Shown here piece after piece: positions 53,044 through 60,340 of a stretch of 64,000 nucleotides of DNA; the stretch's first letter is position 1, and every line of letters begins with the position of its first letter. The notes beneath the pieces were generated by a model. That model saw only the letters and a list, made by a program, of their open reading frames with translations, had not been told where the DNA came from and did no database searches. The position numbers and the translations under genes are program-made. This DNA is from Microvirga sp. SRT01 (GTDB lineage: Bacteria; Pseudomonadota; Alphaproteobacteria; Sphingomonadales; Sphingomonadaceae): contig JAGSNX010000002.1 in assembly GCA_018139225.1 (NCBI GenBank), positions 124,001 through 188,000 of the forward strand, given 5' to 3'.

Positions 53044-54537
53044 ATGCCCGATCGTTTCGAGCGACAGCGCCTGGAGGTGCTTCGCACCCTCGACATTCTC
53101 GACCGCCCCGCGGAGGCGGAGTTCGACGCGATCGTCGAAGCGACCCGGCGCATGTTCGGGTGGAAAATCGTGCTGGTGTCGCTGGTCGACGCCGACCGCC
53201 AGTGGTTCATGGCGCGTCAGGGGCTGTGCGAGACGCAGACGGACCGCGACATCGCCTTTTGCTCGCATGCGGTCGCCGCGAACGACCTGCTGATCGTGCG
53301 TGACACGACGCTCGATCCGCGCTTTGCACACAACCCGCTGGTGCTCGGCCCGCCCTTCGTGCGCGCCTATATGGGCATGCCGGTCCGAGCCGCGAAGCGA
53401 CCGGGCGAGCCGAAGCTGCCGCTGGGAACGCTGTGCGTCATCGACGACAGCCCACGCGATCCGACATCGGACCAGATCGCGACACTGCGCCAGATGGCGA
53501 AACTGGTCGAGACGCTGTTCGAACTGCGCGTCGCAACGCAGGAGGCGGTGACGGCGGCGTTGGAGCGGCAGGAGGCGCTGATCGGCGTCGACCGCATGCA
53601 GCGCCAGTTGCAGCAGGCGGAGCGGATGGCGAACATCGGGTCTTGGCGGCTCGACCTGCGCGGAGATGCCGTCGAATGGTCGGACCAGACCTATACGATC
53701 CACGGCCTGACGCCGGCGGACGGAGAGGCGTTGGCGACCGCGCTCGATTTCTATCCGGCGCATGATCGTGCGAAGCTGGAGACGGCGCTGGCGCACTGCA
53801 TAGCGACCGGCGAAGCCTATGACCTGGAACTGGAATTCGTCACCGCGCGCGGCGAACAGCGGCGCGTGCGGGCGATGGGCGAGGCGGAATATGCGGCCTG
53901 CGGCGAGCGGGTCGCGATCGTCGGCGTCATACAGGACGTGACCGAGCGCTATCGCCTGGAACAGAGCCTGCTGGAGACGGCGCAGACCGACGAACTGACG
54001 CAGATCGCCAGTCGCCGCGGCCTCAACCGCCACCTCGATGCCGCGATCGAATGCGCCCGGCGCGATGGGACGCCGTTGGCGGTGGCGCTGCTCGACCTCG
54101 ACCGGTTCAAGGACGTCAACGATCGCTTCGGACACGCGCGCGGGGACGAAGTGTTGCGGGTGGTCGCGGGGCGGCTGCGGTCGGCCACCTATCTGGAGGA
54201 CTGCTTCGTCGCACGGCTTGGGGGCGATGAGTTCGTGCTGATGCTGCGCGGCGACGATGCGCGCGACAACCTGATCGCCGTGCTGCGGCGGCTGCTCGGC
54301 GACCTCCGCTATGGCATCGGCGAGGGCGAGGATCGGATCACGGTGTCCGCGACGATCGGCGTCTGCGGACTGGATCATCGTCACGCGACCCGCTCGACAC
54401 TGTTGGAGGCGGCCGATCAGGCGCTGTACCGGGCGAAGCGCATCAAGCGCGGCACCGCCGCGATCGCGGACCGTGCGGAGATGATCGCCGTACCGGATGC
54501 GCCCGCGCCGCTGCGCCTCGCCGCCGGTGCGCGCTGA
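53044..54537 (+). CDS. GAF-PAS-GGDEF diguanylate cyclase
   Basis: A 497-residue soluble c-di-GMP synthase. A GAF domain (about residues 20-165; FGWKIVLVSLVDADRQWFMA, CSHAVAANDLLIVRD) is followed by a coiled coil, a PAS domain (about 195-300; NIGSWRLDLRGDAVEWSDQT) and a GGDEF domain (about 310-470; LLDLDRFKDVNDRFGHARGD, ARLGGDEFVLML). The active-site GGDEF is canonical. The RxxD inhibitory site before it is missing, so product feedback may be weak. No transmembrane segment. ATG 53044 fits. GAF and PAS indicate control by a small ligand or redox state, not determined. Confidence 0.93.
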   Translation: MPDRFERQRLEVLRTLDILDRPAEAEFDAIVEATRRMFGWKIVLVSLVDADRQWFMARQGLCETQTDRDIAFCSHAVAANDLLIVRDTTLDPRFAHNPLVLGPPFVRAYMGMPVRAAKRPGEPKLPLGTLCVIDDSPRDPTSDQIATLRQMAKLVETLFELRVATQEAVTAALERQEALIGVDRMQRQLQQAERMANIGSWRLDLRGDAVEWSDQTYTIHGLTPADGEALATALDFYPAHDRAKLETALAHCIATGEAYDLELEFVTARGEQRRVRAMGEAEYAACGERVAIVGVIQDVTERYRLEQSLLETAQTDELTQIASRRGLNRHLDAAIECARRDGTPLAVALLDLDRFKDVNDRFGHARGDEVLRVVAGRLRSATYLEDCFVARLGGDEFVLMLRGDDARDNLIAVLRRLLGDLRYGIGEGEDRITVSATIGVCGLDHRHATRSTLLEAADQALYRAKRIKRGTAAIADRAEMIAVPDAPAPLRLAAGAR

Positions 54538-54547
54538 GCCGGAAGGC

Positions 54548-54835
54548 TCAGAACGCAGTCGCCAGCGATAGCGCGCCGAGCACGATGCCCGGCGCATTCG
54601 CCAGTACGATCGGCCAGTCCCGCTTCGGTTGCCGCAAAAAGCCGTATGCCGCCCAGAGCGAGCAGTTGATGACGGTCGCCAGCGGCTGGATCGTCGACCC
54701 CTTTTCGCCCGACAGGTTCAGCCTGATCTGGTCGACATAGGACACGTACATCGTCACCGACGCCGCGGTCGCGATCCAGCCCAGCGTCATCACCGCCCGT
54801 TCGGACAGGACGGGGCGAGAATCCGGCTGCTGCAA
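54548..54835 (-). CDS. SemiSWEET-like small sugar transporter
   Basis: A 95-residue membrane protein with three helices of the SemiSWEET/PQ-loop fold (LGWIATAASVTMYVSYVDQI, STIQPLATVINCSLWAAYGF, WPIVLANAPGIVLGALSLAT). SemiSWEETs dimerise to pass sugars by facilitated diffusion. The usual PQ dipeptide in helix 1 is replaced by DQ (SYVDQI). The start is set by a strong AGGAG at 54847-54843, 7 bases before TTG 54835; the first ATG (54790) would give 80 residues and has no clear site. It converges with the GGDEF gene, 10 bases apart. Confidence 0.75.
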   Translation of the reverse strand: MQQPDSRPVLSERAVMTLGWIATAASVTMYVSYVDQIRLNLSGEKGSTIQPLATVINCSLWAAYGFLRQPKRDWPIVLANAPGIVLGALSLATAF

Positions 54836-54937
54836 ACTTGGTCTCCTGATCGCCTGAAGGACGCGGGCCGATCCATCGCTGGACGCCGCCTGCCCGCCCG
54901 CGCATGACGGCGGCCGAGCGAAGCCGGGGGACAGTGC

Positions 54938-55456
54938 ATGCAAGCGGACGGGCAGTCGAGCCTCCTGACCTATGTTATTACGGCGGTGGTGATCGCGGTC
55001 GTCTTCGCGGTCCGCTGGCGGCGGATGAGCCGGGTCAGGCCGCTGAAGCTGGAACGGCTGTGGATATTGCCGGGTCTGTTCGCGGTGCTGGTCGGGATCA
55101 CCTTCGCGATGACGCCGCCGGTCGGCTGGGGTTGGGCGTTCTGCCTCGCCGCGCTGGTGCTGGGGGGAGCGCTGGGCTGGACGCGGGGGAAGCTGATGCG
55201 GATCACGGTCGATCCGGAGACGCATGCGCTGAGCCAGAGTTCGTCGCCCGCCGCAATGCTGTTCATCCTCGCAATCGTTGCGGTGCGCCAGGGTGCGCGC
55301 GCGGGCGGGGCTGGGTGGTTGCATCTGGATGCGCTGGCGATGACGGACATGCTGATGTCGCTCGCGCTCGGCCTGTTCGCGGCGCAGCGGCTGGAGATGT
55401 TCCTGCGCGCGCGACGCATGCTCGCCACGGCACGGAGGCCGGTCATTCCGGGCTGA
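54938..55456 (+). CDS. CcdC-like (DUF1453) membrane protein
   Basis: A 172-residue protein with four or five transmembrane helices (LLTYVITAVVIAVVFAVRWR, LWILPGLFAVLVGITFAMTP, WGWAFCLAALVLGGALGWTR, AAMLFILAIVAVRQGARAGG). The spacing and the motif LGWTRGKLMRITVDPETHAL match the CcdC/DUF1453 family, first described near cytochrome c biogenesis genes in Bacillus. Its role is unproven. It is divergent from the SemiSWEET gene and its 3' end overlaps the EamA transporter gene by 14 bases. Confidence 0.75.
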   Translation: MQADGQSSLLTYVITAVVIAVVFAVRWRRMSRVRPLKLERLWILPGLFAVLVGITFAMTPPVGWGWAFCLAALVLGGALGWTRGKLMRITVDPETHALSQSSSPAAMLFILAIVAVRQGARAGGAGWLHLDALAMTDMLMSLALGLFAAQRLEMFLRARRMLATARRPVIPG

Positions 55457-56348
55457 TCGCCGCCTCCGTGATTTCGCGTCGGCGGAGATGCTCGCGCCAG
55501 ACGATGTAGAGACCGGAGGCGACGATGATCGGCGCGCCGATCCACGTCGTATCCCCCGGCAGCGTTCCGAACAGCCACCAGCCGAGCACCGTCGCCCATA
55601 ACAGCGACGAATAATCCATCGGCACCACCAGCGACACCGATCCGTAGCGCAGCGACGCCGTCATCGCGAGTTGCGCCGCGCCGCCGAACAGCCCCGTAGC
55701 GGCAAGGATCGCCCAGCCGGTCGCGTCATGCGCCTGCGCCGTCATCGCATAGACGATGCTGAGCGGCACCAGCGATAGCACCGAAAACCACCAGACGGTG
55801 GTCTGCGCCCGCTCCGTCCGGCCGATCTGGCGCAGCAGGATGAACACCGTCGCCGTCGTCACCGCCGCGATCAAGCCATAGGCGATGCCGATCGGCGGCA
55901 GGGCGTGACCACCGGGTCGCGCGACGATGACGACGCCGACAAAGCCGGTCAGCACCGCCGCCCAGCGCCGCCAGCCGGTCGGCTCCCCCAGCACGATCGC
56001 GCCCAATATGGTCGCGAAGATCGGCGTCGAGAAGCTGAGCGTCGTCGCCTCCGCCAGCGGCAGCGTCATGATCGCGGAAAATACGAAGACCATGCCGGTC
56101 AGCCCGACGACCGCGCGCCGGATATGCGCCCCGATCCGCTGCGTGCGGATGGATGCGAGGCCCGGGCCGCTGGCGATCACCGCCGTCACCAGCACCGCCG
56201 CGCCCGCCTGCCGAAAGAACAGGAGTTCGCCGAGTTTTGCGCCGTGGACTTCGCCCAGCTTGATGCAGGCGTTCATGCCGGCGAACAGGACGACGGACAG
56301 CAGCCGGAACAGGATCGCAGCTGCGAGGCGGTCGGGGGACTGGGTCAC
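55443..56348 (-). CDS. EamA (DMT) family transporter
   Basis: A 301-residue protein of ten helices in two EamA repeats, typical of the drug/metabolite transporter superfamily. LSVVLFAGMNACIKLGEVHG and LAEATTLSFSTPIFATILGA mark repeat one; YGSVSLVVPMDYSSLLWATV marks repeat two. The substrate is unknown; this subgroup resembles RhtA/SAM-type exporters. The start is GTG 56348. It converges with the CcdC-like gene (14-base overlap) and is divergent from proS. Confidence 0.9.
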   Translation of the reverse strand: MTQSPDRLAAAILFRLLSVVLFAGMNACIKLGEVHGAKLGELLFFRQAGAAVLVTAVIASGPGLASIRTQRIGAHIRRAVVGLTGMVFVFSAIMTLPLAEATTLSFSTPIFATILGAIVLGEPTGWRRWAAVLTGFVGVVIVARPGGHALPPIGIAYGLIAAVTTATVFILLRQIGRTERAQTTVWWFSVLSLVPLSIVYAMTAQAHDATGWAILAATGLFGGAAQLAMTASLRYGSVSLVVPMDYSSLLWATVLGWWLFGTLPGDTTWIGAPIIVASGLYIVWREHLRRREITEAAISPE

Positions 56349-56478
56349 GGGCGGGTGGGTAGCGGGTTTTCAGCGGCTTGGCGTGGTTTCTTCCAGGCTC
56401 TCTTCCTTCAGGGCAGGCTGTAAGGGCGAACGGACTCGCACTTCCGCTCCACCGCGCGAACCGCTAGGCGATCCCGCC

Positions 56479-58011
56479 ATGAAGCATGCACTCCCCGTCA
56501 CGCGCGAAGCCGACTTCGCGGCCTGGTACCAGTCCGTCATCACGGAGGCCGATCTCGCCGAGGAATCGGGCGTACGCGGCTGCATGGTCATCCGGCCCTG
56601 GGGATACGGCATCTGGGAACGCATCCAGCGGCTGCTCGACGATCGCATCAAGGCGACCGGGCATGAGAATTGCTATTTCCCGCTGTTCATCCCTCTCTCC
56701 TATTTCGAAAAGGAGGCGGAGCATGTCGAGGGGTTCGCCAAGGAGATGGCGGTCGTCACCCACCACCGGCTGGTGTCGGACGGGAAGGGCGGGCTGACCC
56801 CCGATCCGACCGCCAAGCTGGAGGAGCCGCTGGTCGTGCGGCCGACGTCGGAGACGGTGATCGGCACCGCCTTCTCGCGCTGGGTGCAGTCGTGGCGGGA
56901 TCTGCCCGTGCTCATCAACCAGTGGGCCAATGTCGTCCGGTGGGAGATGCGGACGCGCATGTTCCTACGCACCAGCGAATTCCTTTGGCAGGAGGGTCAC
57001 ACCGCCCACGCGACCGCCGACGAGGCGCGCGAGGAGACGTTGCGCATGCTGGAAGTGTATCGCGAGTTTTCGGAAACGTGCCTCGCGGTGCATGTCCTGA
57101 CCGGTGAGAAGCCGGAGAACGAGCGCTTTCCGGGTGCGGTCGCGACCTATTCGATCGAAGCGATGATGCAGGATGGGAAGGCGTTGCAGGCGGGAACGTC
57201 GCACTTCCTCGGCACCAATTTCGCGCATGCGCAGAACATCCGGTTCCAGAATGCGGCGGGCGAGCTGGAGTTCGCGAACACGACGAGCTGGGGCGTGTCG
57301 ACGCGGATGGTCGGCGCGGTCATCATGGTCCACGGCGACGACGATGGCCTGCGCGTGCCGCCCGCGATCGCGCCGTGGCAGGTGGTGATCGTGCCGATGC
57401 TGCGCGACCAGCCGGAGGACGCGGCGATCGTCGACTATTGTCGTTCGCTCCAGAAGGACCTCGCCGGTCTGACGGCGCTGGGCGAGCCGGTGCGCGCGCT
57501 GCTCGACCTGAAGCCCGCCAAGGCCGCGACGAAGCGCTGGGGCTGGGTGAAGAAGGGCGCGCCGGTGGTGATCGAGGTTGGTGGCCGCGACGTGGCGGGC
57601 GGCAACGTCTCCGTCATCCTGCGCACCGACCTGTATCAGGACGGCGGCAAGCTGAAGTCGACGGTGATGCCGCGCGGCGAGTTGATCGATACGCTGGCGC
57701 AGGCGCTGGAGGATGCGCAGTCTGGCCTGCTGACCCAGTCCACCGAGGCGCTGCGCGCCCGCGTGACGCCGGTCGACGACTGGGCCGGGGTCGAGGCGCA
57801 TTTCGCGGAGGGGGTGAAGAACCCCGGCTGGGTCGATGTCCGCTGGGCGAAGCCGACGGGCGCGGCGCTGGACCATGTGGTCGAGCGGCTGAAGTCGCTG
57901 AAGCTGACGATCCGCAATGCGCCGATGGGGCAAACGCACAGCGACAGCGGGCCGTGCGTGTTCACGGGCGAACCCGCGGTGGAGCGGGTGTTGATCGGCC
58001 GGGCTTACTGA
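56479..58011 (+). CDS. proS: Prolyl-tRNA synthetase, archaeal/eukaryotic type
   Basis: A 510-residue class II enzyme that charges tRNA-Pro. Class II motifs: motif 2 (WANVVRWEMRTRMFLRTSEF, LWQEGHTAH) and motif 3 with GGDDDGLR-like loop (VHGDDDGLRVPPAIAPWQVV). The start (READFAAWYQSVITEADLAE, VRGCMVIRPWGYGIWERIQR) and length match the archaeal/eukaryotic ProRS (the EPRS type), not the ~570-residue bacterial ProRS with its editing insertion. A C-terminal zinc-binding region is not obvious; it ends at VLIGRAY. ATG 56479 is chosen as MKHALPVTREADF. Confidence 0.94.
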   Translation: MKHALPVTREADFAAWYQSVITEADLAEESGVRGCMVIRPWGYGIWERIQRLLDDRIKATGHENCYFPLFIPLSYFEKEAEHVEGFAKEMAVVTHHRLVSDGKGGLTPDPTAKLEEPLVVRPTSETVIGTAFSRWVQSWRDLPVLINQWANVVRWEMRTRMFLRTSEFLWQEGHTAHATADEAREETLRMLEVYREFSETCLAVHVLTGEKPENERFPGAVATYSIEAMMQDGKALQAGTSHFLGTNFAHAQNIRFQNAAGELEFANTTSWGVSTRMVGAVIMVHGDDDGLRVPPAIAPWQVVIVPMLRDQPEDAAIVDYCRSLQKDLAGLTALGEPVRALLDLKPAKAATKRWGWVKKGAPVVIEVGGRDVAGGNVSVILRTDLYQDGGKLKSTVMPRGELIDTLAQALEDAQSGLLTQSTEALRARVTPVDDWAGVEAHFAEGVKNPGWVDVRWAKPTGAALDHVVERLKSLKLTIRNAPMGQTHSDSGPCVFTGEPAVERVLIGRAY

Positions 58012-58023
58012 GGTTTTTCGTTG

Positions 58024-58052
58024 TTCTCCCCTCCCTTGCAGCGAGGGGAGAA
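58024..58052. terminator. Hairpin after proS, half unit of the palindromic repeat
   Basis: TTCTCCCCTC (58024-58033) pairs perfectly with GAGGGGAGAA (58043-58052) around a nine-base loop. It follows the proS stop by 12 bases and is a likely terminator. Its sequence is that of one arm of the repeats at 3979 and 49757. Confidence 0.6.
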
Positions 58053-58113
58053 GGCAGGGCGAACCAGCAAGAACCGTTCGACCTCTCCCGCCTAGCCCCA
58101 TACAACCCCAACC

Positions 58114-59202
58114 ATGACGCCACCGCGCCGCCAGAACCGCCGGCATGCGCCGCTCCCCGGACGGATGGCGGCGCGTGCCGCCGTCACCGCCGCCCGGCCG
58201 CGGTTCTTTCGGGCGGGGCGGCTCAGTCCGCTGACGACGCTGGCGATCCGGGCTGCGGCGGTTCTCGTGCTCGTCGGGATCGCGCTGGGTGGGCACTGGT
58301 TCGACCGCACCGGGCTGCGCGACAATACCGATGGGGCCGTGTCTTTTCTGGATGTCGTGTACTTCACCGTCATCACGGTCACGACGGTCGGGTACGGCGA
58401 CATCGTGCCCGTCTCCACCTCGGCGCGGATGTTCGACACGTTCGTCGTCACGCCGATCCGCATCTTCGTGTTCCTCATCTTCCTCGGCAGCGCGTACAGC
58501 TTCATGCTGAGGCAAGGATGGGAGCGGTGGCGCATGGGCCTGATACGGCGCGAACTGAAGGATCACGTCATCGTCTGCGGCTATGGCCGGGCGGGATCGG
58601 CGGCCGTGGCCGAACTGCTGGAGCGCGGTCACCTGCCGGAGACGATCGTCGTGGTCGACGAGAATGCCGAGGCTCTGCGCGAAGCCGAGGAACTCGGCGT
58701 CGCCACGGTGGAGGGGGACGCGACCCACAATGCGGTGCTGTCGATCGCGAAGGTGGAAGAGGCCTCGTCGGTCATCGTCGCGCCGGGGCGGGACGATACG
58801 GCGGTGCTGATCGTCCTGACCGTCCGCCGGCTCGCACCGCGCGCGGGCGTTGCGGTGTCGATCGCCGCGATCGAGAACGAACTGCTGGCGCGCGACGCCG
58901 GTGCGACGATCATCGTCAATCCGGTCAGCTTCGGCGGGCAGTTGCTGGCGCAGTGCACCAATGGGCCGCACGTGGCCGATTATGTCGCCGACCTCGTCAC
59001 GCGGGGCGGCAAGGCGGAGTTGCGCGAACGCCCCGTGCGGCCGGACGAAGTCGGCCAGAGCCCGCACGACGGGGGGAATTCCCGCATCCTGCGCATCTAT
59101 CGTGGCGACCGGATCATCGGATTCTGGGAGCCGGACGCCGCGCGGCTGCAAGCGGGGGACTCTGTCATCGAGGTCATCCAGGCGGGTGGCGGCGCGCCGT
59201 GA
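58114..59202 (+). CDS. Two-helix potassium channel with RCK (TrkA-N) domain
   Basis: A 362-residue channel. After a basic N-terminus, helix 1 (LAIRAAAVLVLVGIALGGHW), a pore loop with selectivity filter ITVTTVGYGDIVPVS, and helix 2 (PIRIFVFLIFLGSAYSFML) form the pore. The cytoplasmic RCK domain starts DHVIVCGYGRAGSAAVAELL (nucleotide-binding GxGxxG) and continues VEGDATHNAVLSIAKVEEAS. A TrkA-C domain ends the protein (ILRIYRGDRIIGFWEPDAAR). It probably gates K+ flux by nucleotide or calcium binding. It stands alone, 102 bases after proS. Confidence 0.92.
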   Translation: MTPPRRQNRRHAPLPGRMAARAAVTAARPRFFRAGRLSPLTTLAIRAAAVLVLVGIALGGHWFDRTGLRDNTDGAVSFLDVVYFTVITVTTVGYGDIVPVSTSARMFDTFVVTPIRIFVFLIFLGSAYSFMLRQGWERWRMGLIRRELKDHVIVCGYGRAGSAAVAELLERGHLPETIVVVDENAEALREAEELGVATVEGDATHNAVLSIAKVEEASSVIVAPGRDDTAVLIVLTVRRLAPRAGVAVSIAAIENELLARDAGATIIVNPVSFGGQLLAQCTNGPHVADYVADLVTRGGKAELRERPVRPDEVGQSPHDGGNSRILRIYRGDRIIGFWEPDAARLQAGDSVIEVIQAGGGAP

Positions 59203-59383
59203 AACAGGAGGCAGATACGGCTGCTAAACGCATCTGGATGCAGGCGGCGAGACGTAGGTTGTTGAAATAAATATAGGCCGAACCGGTATCGTTTCACGGC
59301 GAAATGGGTTAATCCTTTATGAACGATGCTTCATCGGTAGACCCGGCGACGTCGTCCTGCGCAGTAAAACGGGGAGTATTTCG

Positions 59384-60232
59384 ATGAAGACGATGATTTT
59401 GGCGGGTTTGCTTGCAGTTGGAGCCGCAAGTGGCGCCGATGCGGCGACGATCTACGGCGTCGATGAACTCAACAACCTGATCGGCTATAACAGCGCGGCG
59501 CCCGGCGTGGCCACGTCGAGCGTCGCGATCACCGGCATCGGTGACAGCATCAAGGCGATCGACTTCCGCCCTGGTAACCGTCAGCTCTATGCGCTGGGGT
59601 CGAACAACATCATCTACACGGTGAACCTCACCACCGGCGTGGCGACGGCCGCTAGCGGCGTGCTTGCCTTGACCGGGACGGAGTTTGCGTTCGATTTCAA
59701 CCCGACCATCGATCGTCTGCGGATCGTCAGCAACTCGAATGACAATTACGTCTTCAATCCGAATGACGGCGCACTGACGACGGCCACGCCGGTCTTCTAC
59801 GCCGCCGGCGATGTCAATGCCGGCCGCAATCCGGACGTGACCGCCGCTGCATACACGCAGTCGCTGAGCGGCCCGACCGCAACGACGCAGTTGTACAGCA
59901 TCGACACCACGCGCGGCGTGCTGACGCGTCAGGCGAACAGCGCCGGTACGCTGGTGACGGTCGGCGCGCTGGGCACGCCCCTCGGTTCGCGGACCAGCTT
60001 CGACATCCTGGGTAACGACGCGTTCGTGTCGAACGGCACGCGCCTGTTCTCGATCAACCTCAACACCGGCGCGCTGACGCGGGTCGGCACGACGCAGGAT
60101 GCGCTGTTCGGTCTCGCCATCGCGCCGGTGCCGGAGCCCGCGACGTGGGCGATGATGATCCTGGGCGCCGGTATGGCCGGTGGCGCGCTGCGTCGTCGTC
60201 GTGCCGTGAAGACCGCGGTCAGCTTCGGCTGA
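59384..60232 (+). CDS. DUF4394 protein with PEPxxWA-CTERM tag
   Basis: A 282-residue exported protein. Signal peptide: MKTMILAGLLAVGAASGADA. The body is a DUF4394 beta-propeller-like domain (ATIYGVDELNNLIGYNSAAP, AIDFRPGNRQLYALGSNNII, FNPTIDRLRIVSNSNDNYVF, LYSIDTTRGVLTRQANSAGT). The C-terminus is a PEPxxWA-CTERM tag: VPEPATWAMMILGAGMAGGA then LRRRR. It is the second such protein in the window; both tags share PEPATWAMMILG. The exosortase is not in the window. ACGGGGAG lies eight to ten bases before ATG 59384. Confidence 0.9.
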   Translation: MKTMILAGLLAVGAASGADAATIYGVDELNNLIGYNSAAPGVATSSVAITGIGDSIKAIDFRPGNRQLYALGSNNIIYTVNLTTGVATAASGVLALTGTEFAFDFNPTIDRLRIVSNSNDNYVFNPNDGALTTATPVFYAAGDVNAGRNPDVTAAAYTQSLSGPTATTQLYSIDTTRGVLTRQANSAGTLVTVGALGTPLGSRTSFDILGNDAFVSNGTRLFSINLNTGALTRVGTTQDALFGLAIAPVPEPATWAMMILGAGMAGGALRRRRAVKTAVSFG

Positions 60233-60340
60233 TCCGACGATCCCCGGATCGCGCAGGCGGCCGCCGGTCCCGACGGGGTCCGGCGGCCGTCGTCGTTTTC
60301 GGGACATGACGGCGGGCACCGAAGTCCCTATCTTCCGTGC

